Shown here in pieces: positions 1 through 8,242 of a stretch of 64,000 nt of DNA. How positions within the stretch are numbered: the first letter of the stretch is position 1; each line of letters begins with the position of its first letter. Where the stretch lies: contig NZ_AUKC01000012.1 of NCBI RefSeq assembly GCF_000424545.1, positions 45,232-109,231 of the forward strand. Reading direction: 5' to 3'. Origin of the DNA: Butyrivibrio sp. NC3005. GTDB lineage: Bacteria > Bacillota > Clostridia > Lachnospirales > Lachnospiraceae. The translations under genes were made by a program, and so were the position numbers. Below the pieces are notes generated by a model. It did not search any database and was not told the DNA's origin. It saw only the letters and a program-made list of their open reading frames with translations.

Positions 1-1
1 A

Positions 2-1180
2 CGTTTTTCTAGGAAAAAACTGTATGAAGCAGCCACATATTTTGAAAATAAAACGGGTTTTACAGTATGGGATAATGCCGTGGCTCAATGGATAGATGAA
101 AGAAGAAATGAGACGGGGATAGAAGAGACCAAAGATGATGTAATACTTGCCAAAACCAAGAAGAAAGTAATGTTAGTTATAGACAGAGATAGTTGGGCTC
201 TTGATCATGTGGCAGATGAGATAATAGCTAATTTGTCTGATAAATATACCTTTGGTAGGATATATGGCACAGATATAGATAATGTTGCAGATGTTTTTAT
301 TCTTGCTAGAGATTATCAAATTATTCATTTTATGTGGAGGGGGCATTTGTCTAGTTATTGGGAGGATTACCCACAAAATAGAATTAAAAATCTTGGATAT
401 ACCGAGGCTGAATTTCATAAAGAGTTTATTGATGGTAAAGTGATTTCTACAGAAGTATATGATCATTTATGTTTAGATGGAGAAGAAAAGCATATAACAG
501 ATAATTTATTCTTTAATGAAAACACATTATTAACAGATTATGCTGTTTCATCTAAGAAGATTTGGAAAATCTATAATGAAATGCCAGATATTAGAATAAA
601 GCCATCAGCAGTAATTCCAGATGGAGTAAATCTATCAAAATTTTATCCTAAGAATTTGGAAAGATTTGAGCATATGAATAATAGAAAAATTGTATTTGGC
701 TGGGTAGGTAATAGTAAATGGGTAGCTGGCGATATAAAGGGTATTTCTTCTATAATCAAACCTGCTATAGAACTACTTCAGAATCAAGGATATATGGTAG
801 AGTTATTAACTTCAGATAGGCAGAATCAGCTTATTGCACATGATGATATGGTGGATTTTTATAGTCGAATTGATTGTTATATATGTGCTTCATCATGCGA
901 AGGAACACCAAATCCGGTGTTGGAAGCAATGGCATGTGGTGTACCAGTTATTTCGACTGATGTAGGTATTGTGCCAGATGTATTTGGACCACTTCAGAAA
1001 CAATTTATATTATCAAATCGTAGTTTTTCTTGTCTTGCAGACAAGATTAAAGAGTTGTTAGCAGATAAAAAAGATTTTATAGAACTGTCAAAAGAAAACC
1101 TTATACAGATTAAATCTTGGGACTGGAAGGAAAAAGTAAAGGCTTTTGATGAGTGGTTTGATAGTTTTGATAAAATTTAA
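2..1180 (+). CDS. Glycosyltransferase, GT4-like, 5' end outside window
   Basis: The reading frame is open from base 2 without a stop, so the gene begins before the window; the GTG at 80 is only an internal codon. The last ~150 residues form a GT-B C-terminal domain: a FGWVGNSKW strand, then the EGTPNPVLEAMACGVPVIST block carrying the E-x7-E nucleotide-sugar motif, then a helical tail. The family transfers a sugar from an activated donor to a growing glycan at the cytoplasmic membrane face. Donor and acceptor cannot be told from sequence. It lies just upstream of a polysaccharide ABC exporter, which suggests a surface-glycan role. The N-terminal acceptor domain is atypical or incomplete. Confidence 0.85.
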   Translation, partial: RFSRKKLYEAATYFENKTGFTVWDNAVAQWIDERRNETGIEETKDDVILAKTKKKVMLVIDRDSWALDHVADEIIANLSDKYTFGRIYGTDIDNVADVFILARDYQIIHFMWRGHLSSYWEDYPQNRIKNLGYTEAEFHKEFIDGKVISTEVYDHLCLDGEEKHITDNLFFNENTLLTDYAVSSKKIWKIYNEMPDIRIKPSAVIPDGVNLSKFYPKNLERFEHMNNRKIVFGWVGNSKWVAGDIKGISSIIKPAIELLQNQGYMVELLTSDRQNQLIAHDDMVDFYSRIDCYICASSCEGTPNPVLEAMACGVPVISTDVGIVPDVFGPLQKQFILSNRSFSCLADKIKELLADKKDFIELSKENLIQIKSWDWKEKVKAFDEWFDSFDKI

Positions 1181-1222
1181 TTTTATTTGTGCTGTTATGA
1201 GATTCTGACAGGAGAGATATAA

Positions 1223-2320
1223 CCTGATTCTATCAGATACTTTTTTGAACGTTTTCATTTGTCAGTTGTTCTCAAAGCATCCAATGCAAAGAAGTCGAAA
1301 GGCGTCAACCCGCTCCGAATTATGAGTTATGCCTTTGCTTTGGTTTTTAGAAACAAGTCTATGTATATGGACATGGTTCTTAGAAATAGCGAATTAGCTT
1401 TTGACAAGGATACATACTATCGTTTTATGAACAGCATCAGCATAAACTGGATTCGCTTCACAACACTACTTGCTGCCAACATCTGTAAGGAATCTATTAC
1501 TCTTGATACATCTGAAAACAGAGTAATGCGCTTATCATTGATGACTCCACTTATTCAAGGAGTTGCTCCAAAAAGGTAGAAATGCTTGCAAAAATATATG
1601 ATCATGCTAAAAATGTGTACATTTATGGATTCAGAATGCTTACTCTTGGGTGGACTGATGGAAATACATTTCTTCCGGTTAACCACATATTACTTTCATC
1701 ATTAAGCAAATGCCAGGTCAATGGAAGCAAGCCTATTGATCACAGAAACAATGGTTACAAACGTAGAAGGCTTGTCCTCATGAAGGGAACAGATGCTATG
1801 ATCGAACTTATCAAAGAAGCCAAAAAAGCAATGATTCCCGCTGACTATGTACTTTTTGACAGCGGGTTTGCTTCAACCAAAACACTCATCGCTGTACAGA
1901 AACTTGGCTATGAAGTTATTGCCATGATAAAGCGTTTCTGAAAAAATGACTTTCAATTATGAAGGGCAGAAGAACTCCCTCAAAGAAATATACAAAATGA
2001 ACTGTAAGCGTCGTGGCAGGTCAAAGTATCTGCTTTCTGTTGTTGTAGGTGTTGAGAAAGATGGCACTGATATTCCTGCTAAAGTTGTATATGTCAGGAA
2101 TCGTTCCAATCAGAAAGATTATCTTTGCCTAATATCAACAAACATAAACATAGATGAAGAAGAAATCATTCGTATTTACTCAAAACGCTGGCAGATAGAG
2201 GCTTTCTCAAACATAATGATTGAGGAATTTGATCTCGATGAAGAAAAAATATCTTCAGTGATAGACAAATTTGTATCTGCGCTTACACCATCCATGCAAC
2301 GCCATCTTCAGGCAGCATGA
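1223..2320 (+). pseudogene. IS4-family DDE transposase, decayed
   Basis: Three same-strand frames join into one IS4-like transposase. A one-base loss near 1525 moves the frame just before the first catalytic aspartate (IIDDS, readable in the second frame). A one-base gain near 1936 moves it again before the third segment. The second aspartate sits in VLFDSGFAS and the Y-x2-RW-x-IE glutamate motif in YSKRWQIEAF. After that motif the usual tail is missing and only a short unrelated-looking end is left, so there is also an internal deletion. It cannot encode a working enzyme. Clear terminal inverted repeats were not found. Confidence 0.85.
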
Positions 2321-2408
2321 TTAGTACTTAATTGCCAATTTTTATTGAATTATCAAGGTTCAACCGCAATTTTGTAACTGCGAAGTTTCAGTATGTAACT
2401 CGTAGTCG

Positions 2409-2446
2409 GTTTAACAAATGCCTAATTTACTGGTTTTTTGTTAAAC
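2409..2446. repeat. 10-bp perfect inverted repeat upstream of ABC permease
   Basis: GTTTAACAAA at 2409-2418 is the exact reverse complement of TTTGTTAAAC at 2437-2446, with an 18-base loop. It lies between the decayed transposase and the permease gene. It may be a transcription terminator for the upstream unit, an operator, or a leftover IS end; the T-rich stretch is inside the loop side rather than after the stem, so a simple terminator is not certain. Confidence 0.5.
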
Positions 2447-2508
2447 ATCTACAAAAAAGAATAGAGAGAGGAATTGTTTGTTAGTAGTAATGGATTATTG
2501 GAGGCACA

Positions 2509-3288
2509 ATGTTTACCGATATCAAGAACATCTGGCAATTCAGAGATATGATATTTGAATTAACGCACAGAGAACTTCGCGGCAAGTACAAGGGCTCTGT
2601 GCTTGGATTTTTGTGGACTTATATTAATCCTTTGATGCAGATTTTGGTGTATGCATTTGTATTTTCGCAGATATTTAGAAGCGGAATAGAGGCATTTCAC
2701 CTGTATCTTATTGTGAGTATGTTTCCTTTTAATTTCTTTACAGGTGGAGTTATTCAGGGACTTGGAAGTATTAGGTATCAGGGAGATTTGGTCAAGAAGG
2801 TGTATTTTCCAAGGCAGATTTTGCCTATAGTATCCCTGACTGTTAACTTTGTGAATTTACTTATATCTTTCGCTATTATTTACAGTATTCTTCTTGTGTC
2901 AGGATGGGGGATTAACATTAGAGTTCAGGGGTGGCTTATTCTGGTGATGGCATGTGAGTATTTCTTTTCTCTTGGACTTGCGCTGATGCTGTCGGCTATA
3001 GAGGTGTACTTTAGAGATATTGAGCATATTGTGTCGGTGCTTATGATGATCTGGATGTATTTAACGCCTATGTTCTATAGTATCGAGGTTATTCCGGAGA
3101 AATTCCTGCCAGTGTTCTACTGTAATCCTATGCTATACATTATTGGTATGTATCAGCAGATTTTATATTACAAGAGGGTTCCGGATGTAATGTATCTGGG
3201 GAAGGCGGCTCTTTTTGCAGCTGGTGTTATGGCGATTGGAAGTGTAGTGTTCAAGGTGCTCGAGAAGAGGTTTGCAGAGGAGTTGTGA
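2509..3288 (+). CDS. ABC-2 polysaccharide export permease (Wzm/TagG-like)
   Basis: The 259-residue integral membrane protein has the family's N-terminal amphipathic stretch (FELTHRELRGKYKGSVLGFLWTYINPL) followed by about six membrane helices, and has the usual family length. Proteins of this type form the membrane channel that moves lipid-linked O-antigen, teichoic acid or capsule chains outward. The start ATG has GGAGG eight bases upstream. It is followed after 37 bases by its ATPase partner, so the two are probably one operon. Substrate is unknown; the upstream glycosyltransferase supports a cell-surface glycan. Confidence 0.9.
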   Translation: MFTDIKNIWQFRDMIFELTHRELRGKYKGSVLGFLWTYINPLMQILVYAFVFSQIFRSGIEAFHLYLIVSMFPFNFFTGGVIQGLGSIRYQGDLVKKVYFPRQILPIVSLTVNFVNLLISFAIIYSILLVSGWGINIRVQGWLILVMACEYFFSLGLALMLSAIEVYFRDIEHIVSVLMMIWMYLTPMFYSIEVIPEKFLPVFYCNPMLYIIGMYQQILYYKRVPDVMYLGKAALFAAGVMAIGSVVFKVLEKRFAEEL

Positions 3289-3325
3289 ATATCTGCTAAT
3301 TACATGAGGGGATATATCTGAAAAT

Positions 3326-5425
3326 ATGACGAGAGATGCGATTATAGAAGTTAAGGATGTATACAAGAACTTCCGAGTGTATTTTGATAAAGGAAGTATG
3401 CTTAAGGAGCAGTTTGTTAATCCTGGAAGGTCCAGGTACGAGGAAAGGGAGATTCTTAGAGGGATTTCTTTTAAGGTGTATCGGGGTGAGACTCTGGCTC
3501 TTATAGGGCAGAATGGGTGTGGTAAGTCTACTACGCTTAAGATGCTGACGAAGATTCTTTATCCTAATAAGGGATCTGTTACAGTCAATGGCAAGGTGTC
3601 TAGTCTTATTGAGCTTGGTGCTGGTTTCCATCCGGATATGAGCGGCAGGGAGAATATCTATATCAATGCATCGATTCTTGGTATCAAGAAGGAAGAGGTG
3701 GATAAGAGAATTGATGAGATTATTAGGTTCTCTGAGCTTGAGGAGTATATAGACAATCCGATCAGGACGTATTCATCTGGTATGTATATGCGTCTTGCTT
3801 TTTCTGTTGCTATAAATGTGGATGCAGATATTTTGCTGATTGATGAGATTTTAGCTGTTGGTGATCAGGCTTTTCAGGAGAAATGTATCAGGAAACTTGA
3901 TGAACTGCGTGCTTCTGGAGTAACTGTTGTGTTGGTATCTCATTCTATGAATCAGATACAGGAGATAGCTGACAGGTGTATTTGGATTGAGAATGGGCAG
4001 ATAAGGGAAGATGGAGATACAGCCTCAGTGTGCGAGCACTATGAAGAGGCTATGACTAGACGCAGGGAAGAAAGAGATGAGCTGGAAGAGTCTGAGAGGA
4101 AAAGGCAAGAGCTTGAGAGAAGCATATGTGATGTGAAGGTGTCAGGAAGCATATCAGATGATAATGCAGGGATTACTGATAGTAATCATAAGAAACTAAA
4201 TAAAGAGAAAATTCGTAAGATAAAGAAGGCTCAAAGAGATAAGATGCTACAAGATAAGCGCAAGAAGCAGGAAGCTTTTTCTTCTAAGTGGAAGGGCGGA
4301 GGAATCCAGGGTAGATACCTTATTTCGGTAGTTATTATAATGCTTATGACTCTTTTGCCTGTTTGTGGTTATGTGTTTGTAATCGGCTGGGATAGTGTGC
4401 CGGAGGATGTAGCGTCTGTAACGGAGAGTTCTCTTTTAGTTAAGGTATTTGGGTATGGATTTTTGGCACTTGGAAGAGTGTCGATACCTATGATGTTGAT
4501 GTTACTTGGGTTTAATTTACTTAATGATGATTTTAGTACTCGCACAAAGCGTGTTTCTTATTATCGTAAGGTGTTTTTGCCGGTTGCAATAGTGTGGGAA
4601 ATTTGGGCGATTTTTTATCAGTTTTTTCTATATGTATGGAATGGACGAGGATTTAATCTCAGTGTTTGGATAAGGGAAGCGCTGCTTATTAAGTACATTG
4701 ATGTTGGTAATTTGTGGATAATGAGATTTATACTGCTGTTTATGCTACTTACGCCTTATGTGGCACTTGTATTACAGTGGTTTAAAACTAGCATGTTGAG
4801 ATTTCTTATGATTATTGGCTGGGTGTTTATTTTTCTTTTCCCGGGGCTTGATTATTACGGGCAGGCAAATGGGGGAGATAAGAGTTTTCCGCAATCTCTT
4901 GGAACGTTTTGTTATTTCTTTTTCTTTTGTCTGGGATTTCTCCTCTCAAGGTATATGCAGAGGGTGTTCAAGGGAAGCAAAGAGGTTGCATTTTTTATTA
5001 TTTCTTTTGTGATGACGGTGTGGTCTCAGATTTTCTTTGATGCAAGGGGTGTGGGATATCTGATTAAGCCTACATTTTTCGGGGTGTCTTTAATGGCACT
5101 GTTTGGCTTTGATTTGCTGTTGAGGTTTAAGGTGGAGGATATGTTTCCTGTAATTGGGAGTTTTGTTAGAGAAGCTAATAAGTGTGTTATCGGTGTGTTC
5201 TTTATAGCTGGTGCTGTGCAGATGGTATTGTCAAGGTTTGTGTTCAAGGCATTTGGAGCGCAGGAAGGTAGTGGGGGAGTGATACTTTCTTTAGAGTGCC
5301 TTTTGATGTGGATAAGTGTAGTGGTATTGTCTTTTATTTTGGTGAAGCTTGTAAGAGCGGTAATGAAAAGTGCGCGGAAGGTTGAGAAATCTTCTGTCAG
5401 GGAAAGTTCTTATTTTGGAAAATGA
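3326..5425 (+). CDS. Polysaccharide ABC exporter ATPase fused to acyltransferase-3-like domain
   Basis: Residues 1-240 are a Wzt/TagH-type ATPase with Walker A GQNGCGKST, signature YSSGMYMRLA, Walker B DILLIDEILAVGD and the switch histidine in VLVSHS. Residues about 245-325 are a charged, probably coiled-coil linker rich in Glu, Arg and Lys. Residues about 330-690 hold roughly ten membrane helices resembling acyltransferase family 3, for example VSIPMMLMLLGFNLL and WIMRFILLFMLLTPY. The first helix of that part lacks the arginine and histidine usually important in active members, so it may be structural or use other residues. Wzt proteins normally carry a soluble carbohydrate-binding domain here, so a membrane acyltransferase-like tail is unusual. 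It is the ATPase partner of the permease upstream. Confidence 0.85.
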   Translation: MTRDAIIEVKDVYKNFRVYFDKGSMLKEQFVNPGRSRYEEREILRGISFKVYRGETLALIGQNGCGKSTTLKMLTKILYPNKGSVTVNGKVSSLIELGAGFHPDMSGRENIYINASILGIKKEEVDKRIDEIIRFSELEEYIDNPIRTYSSGMYMRLAFSVAINVDADILLIDEILAVGDQAFQEKCIRKLDELRASGVTVVLVSHSMNQIQEIADRCIWIENGQIREDGDTASVCEHYEEAMTRRREERDELEESERKRQELERSICDVKVSGSISDDNAGITDSNHKKLNKEKIRKIKKAQRDKMLQDKRKKQEAFSSKWKGGGIQGRYLISVVIIMLMTLLPVCGYVFVIGWDSVPEDVASVTESSLLVKVFGYGFLALGRVSIPMMLMLLGFNLLNDDFSTRTKRVSYYRKVFLPVAIVWEIWAIFYQFFLYVWNGRGFNLSVWIREALLIKYIDVGNLWIMRFILLFMLLTPYVALVLQWFKTSMLRFLMIIGWVFIFLFPGLDYYGQANGGDKSFPQSLGTFCYFFFFCLGFLLSRYMQRVFKGSKEVAFFIISFVMTVWSQIFFDARGVGYLIKPTFFGVSLMALFGFDLLLRFKVEDMFPVIGSFVREANKCVIGVFFIAGAVQMVLSRFVFKAFGAQEGSGGVILSLECLLMWISVVVLSFILVKLVRAVMKSARKVEKSSVRESSYFGK

Positions 5426-5445
5426 TTATAAAAAGTTTAAGTGAT

Positions 5446-5484
5446 AGGCTCTTGTTTTCTAAATGAAGGCAGGAGTCTATTTTT
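5446..5484 (+). terminator. Rho-independent terminator, repeat unit copy 1
   Basis: AGGCTCTTG pairs with CAGGAGTCT using two wobble pairs, followed by a T-run. It ends the exporter operon and is the first of four related hairpins at 5446, 6177, 7418 and 8094. Confidence 0.8.
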
Positions 5485-5537
5485 CTTGCTTATAACGTTA
5501 TCTGTCATGTTATAGTTATTATATAAAGATACATGAG

Positions 5538-6129
5538 CAGATTTTATCTGAGGGACTATGGTTTTTAATTCCATTTTATTTCTTTAGGTACAATCTTAAA
5601 GAGTTGGATGCTTCAACTGACAAGATTGAAGCCATGAAAGATTTTTACACAGAACTATGGCAAAGACTTGAAGAATATGTTGATAAAGGCCTGATTACAG
5701 AATTTGAGAAATGTTCTATAAAAAGCTATGTGCGATAAAGTAGTAGAGGCATTAGCATTTAATTTTGATAATGTCCAGAAAGGAATTGGTGAGATTATGG
5801 GTGGACAGATTTTAGAATATGAAGCAAAGAGAATAGCAAGAGAAGCGGCAGAAAAGGCAAGAATAGAAGCCAAAAAAGAAGCAGAGGAAAAAGCCAGAAA
5901 AGATATAAAAGAGGCATCTATTAAAGCAAGAAAAGAGGCAGAAGAAAAGGCTAAAAAAGATATAGAAAAAGCAAGAAAAGATGCTGAAAGAATGAACATA
6001 GTGGCAATAACTAATATGATTTCTTTTGGTGTACCTAAGGAAAAAATTTTGGAAAAATATCCAAAAGATTTGTATGAAAAAGCTGTACGAAATATTGAAA
6101 ATCAATCGTATGAACTTAAGGAGAATTAA
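5538..6129 (+). pseudogene. Rpn-family nuclease, N-terminally deleted and frameshifted copy
   Basis: From the QILSEGLW segment onward this matches the intact neighbour at 6280, but the first ~165 residues with the PD-(D/E)XK core are gone. An extra A in the run near 5722 shifts the frame before MCDK. The distal part is a long Ala/Lys/Glu-rich helix of EAKKEAEEKA-type repeats, longer than in the intact copy, then the conserved NMISFGVPKEKILEKYP C-terminus. The region upstream joins the promoter-like unit directly to codon ~166, so a deletion rather than random decay made it. Confidence 0.85.
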
Positions 6130-6176
6130 ATAGTAGTTTAATGTAGAGAGATTCTTACAAAAAACTATATATGAGT

Positions 6177-6215
6177 AGGTTCTTGTTTTTTTGATGAAAG
6201 CAAGAGCCTATTTTT
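6177..6215 (+). terminator. Rho-independent terminator, repeat unit copy 2
   Basis: AGGTTCTTG at 6177 pairs with CAAGAGCCT at 6201, then a T-run. It follows the truncated Rpn copy and precedes the promoter of the intact one. Confidence 0.8.
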
Positions 6216-6216
6216 C

Positions 6217-6274
6217 TTGCTTATAACGTCATCTGTCGTGTTATAATTATTATATAAAGATATAAAGAAAGAGG
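6217..6274 (+). promoter_or_regulatory. Probable promoter and RBS of intact Rpn gene
   Basis: TTGCTT at 6217 and TATAAT at 6242 (19-base spacing) form a fair -35/-10 pair, and GAGG at 6271 is five bases before ATG 6280. The same stretch recurs before the two truncated copies, though there it is joined to the middle of the gene and no start codon follows. Confidence 0.5.
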
Positions 6275-6279
6275 TTTTT

Positions 6280-7230
6280 ATGGGAAATAGCAACACACCA
6301 TATGATGATGCGTTTAGGACGCTACTTACAGATTGCAGCAGGCTTATTATTCCGCTTGTAAATCTGATGTTTGACACTGATTATCATATGGATGAAACAG
6401 TTACTCTGTTTCAGAATGAATCATTTATTACTGAGGGTGATGATAGTAAAAGGATAACAGATTCAAATTTCAGTATCGGAAGCAATATAAACAAACGATA
6501 TAATATAGAATGTCAGAGCAATAGTGATGGCTCTATAATTATAAGAGTTTTTGAGTATGCAACACAAATAGCAATTTCAACAGCTACAACGAATGGAGAT
6601 ACTACTGTTTTTGAACTTCCTAGAACAGGAATTTTGTACCTTCGATCTACAAATAATACAAAAAAGCATAAGATACTTGTTAAAGCGCCAAACGGAGAGT
6701 GCTTGTCGTATACTATTCCAGTAGTCAAAGTTAAAGATTATACGATGGAGCAGATTCTATCTGAGGGACTATGGTTTTTAATTCCATTTTATTTCTTTAG
6801 ATATAACCTTAAAGAGTTGGATGCTTCAACTGACAAGATTGAAGCCATGAAAGATTTTTACACAGAACTATGGCAAAGACTTGAAGGATACGTTGATAAA
6901 GGAAAAATCACAGAATTCGAGAAATGCTCTATTAAAGCGATGTGTGATAAAGTAGCAGAGGCATTGGCATTGAATTTTGATAATGTCCAGAAAGGAATTG
7001 GTGAGATTATGCGTGGACAGATTTTAGAATATGAAGCAAAGAGAATAGCAAGAGAAGCTGCGGTCAAAGCAGAAAAAAAAGGAGCAAACAAAGCAAATCT
7101 TTTGGCTATAAAGAATATGATTTCTTTTGGTGTACCAAAGGATAAGATTTTAAGCAAGTATTCTAGTGAGCTTTATGAAGAAGCATTAAAGCTTATAGAA
7201 GAGGATGAGAAGAGCCTTAAGGAGAACTAA
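6280..7230 (+). CDS. Rpn-family recombination-promoting nuclease / PD-(D/E)XK protein, intact
   Basis: The 316-residue protein has an N-terminal PD-(D/E)XK-type core (about 1-140): DSNFSIG followed by the strand RYNIECQS carrying the E-x-Q catalytic pattern. A helical middle region (LDASTDKIEAMKDFYTELW) and a charged C-terminal helix follow. Members of this family (E. coli RpnA and relatives) are DNA endonucleases that raise recombination; in Lachnospiraceae they are abundant and often labelled putative transposases. Flanking truncated copies show local duplication. No terminal inverted repeats were found, so it is not shown to be a mobile element itself. Confidence 0.85.
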   Translation: MGNSNTPYDDAFRTLLTDCSRLIIPLVNLMFDTDYHMDETVTLFQNESFITEGDDSKRITDSNFSIGSNINKRYNIECQSNSDGSIIIRVFEYATQIAISTATTNGDTTVFELPRTGILYLRSTNNTKKHKILVKAPNGECLSYTIPVVKVKDYTMEQILSEGLWFLIPFYFFRYNLKELDASTDKIEAMKDFYTELWQRLEGYVDKGKITEFEKCSIKAMCDKVAEALALNFDNVQKGIGEIMRGQILEYEAKRIAREAAVKAEKKGANKANLLAIKNMISFGVPKDKILSKYSSELYEEALKLIEEDEKSLKEN

Positions 7231-7237
7231 AGAAGTT

Positions 7238-7362
7238 ATAGGTTTTTGTTTTCATCAGGAAAATCAAAAACCATACTAGACCAAAATTTGTCGTTAAGAG
7301 AAATTTTGTCCTGTAAAGCAATATTCTTGCTGATGATTATTCTAAATCTCAGCAAGAAGTCA
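7238..7362 (+). repeat. Triple-hairpin dispersed element, copy 1
   Basis: Three adjacent hairpins: GGTTTTTG/CAAAAACC (7241-7272), GAC-AAAATTT/AAATTTTGTC with one bulged C (7279-7310), and TTCTTGCTGA/TCAGCAAGAA (7324-7358). A second copy in the same orientation is at 62642-62766. The first stem differs between copies by a matched pair of changes, which keeps pairing. Confidence 0.85.
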
Positions 7363-7417
7363 TGGCTTCTTGTTTCTGTTATTTTAGCTATATGTATTAC
7401 ATATGAGTTTTGATAGT

Positions 7418-7455
7418 AGGTTCTTGTTTTTCAATGAAAGCAGGAACCTATTTTT
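7418..7455 (+). terminator. Rho-independent terminator, repeat unit copy 3
   Basis: AGGTTCTTG at 7418 pairs with CAGGAACCT at 7441, followed by a T-run. The preceding ~45 bases, including a palindromic ATATGT-ATT-ACATAT, are repeated before copy 4. Confidence 0.75.
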
Positions 7456-7508
7456 CTTACTTATAACGTTATCTGTAATGTTATAGTTATTATATAAAGA
7501 TACAGAAA

Positions 7509-8030
7509 AAGATTTTATCTGAGGGATTATGGTTTTTAATTCCATTTTATTTCTTTAGGTACAATCTTAAAGAGTTGGATGCTTCAACTGACAAGATTGA
7601 AGCCATGAAAGATTTTTACACAGAACTATGGCAAAGACTTGAAGGATATGTTGATAAAGGCCTGATTACAGAATTTGAGAAATGTTCTATAAAAGCTATG
7701 TGTGATAAAGTAGCAGAGGCATTAGAATTTAATTTTGATAATGTCCAGAAAGGAATTGGTGAGATTATGCGTGGACAGATTTTAGAATATGAAGCAAAGA
7801 GAATAGCAAGAGAAGCTGCAGAGAAGGCAAGAAAAGAGGTAGAGGAAAAGGTTAAAAAAGATAAAGAAAAAGCCAGAAAAGATGTTGAAAGAATACACAT
7901 AGAGGCAATAACTAATATGATTTCTTTTGGTGTACCAAAGGATAAGATTTTAAGCAAGTATTCTAGTGAGCTTTATGAAGAGGCATTAAAGCTTATAGAA
8001 GAGGATGAGAAGAGTCTTAAGAAAAACTAA
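7509..8030 (+). pseudogene. Rpn-family nuclease, N-terminally deleted copy
   Basis: The frame is open from 7509 to the stop at 8030 and matches the intact copy from ILSEGLW onward, lacking the catalytic core. The breakpoint is at the same codon as in the 5538 copy, with almost the same promoter-like sequence fused to it. Unlike that copy there is no frameshift, so a C-terminal fragment could be made from an internal start (TTG 7575, or an ATG further in), but no good RBS is seen. The helix of Arg/Lys/Glu repeats differs in length from both other copies. Confidence 0.8.
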
Positions 8031-8093
8031 AGAGGCTAGGAATTCTTGTTTCTGTTATTTTAGTTATATGTATTACATATGAGTTTTGATAGT

Positions 8094-8130
8094 AGGTTCT
8101 TGTTTTTTCATGAAAGCAGGAGCCTATTTT
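8094..8130 (+). terminator. Rho-independent terminator, repeat unit copy 4
   Basis: AGGTTCTTG at 8094 pairs with CAGGAGCCT at 8117 (one G-T wobble), then a short T-run. It ends the Rpn block ahead of the arabinofuranosidase gene. Confidence 0.7.
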
Positions 8131-8242
8131 GCTTATAACTTTATCTGTTATGTTACAATTTTTGCTATATATTGATTAATTTAGTATTTACTTGTACTAT
8201 TGAAATTGAGGGTTAAAAAACAATGAAAGAAGAGGTATTTCA

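Noticed and set aside
1223..2320. Programmed frameshifting in the IS4 transposase
   Set aside because: The two shifts go in opposite directions and the C-terminal part is also deleted, which points to decay.
5538..8030. Rpn block as an insertion sequence
   Set aside because: No terminal inverted repeats or target duplications could be found; the repeats are terminators and promoters of a tandem duplication.
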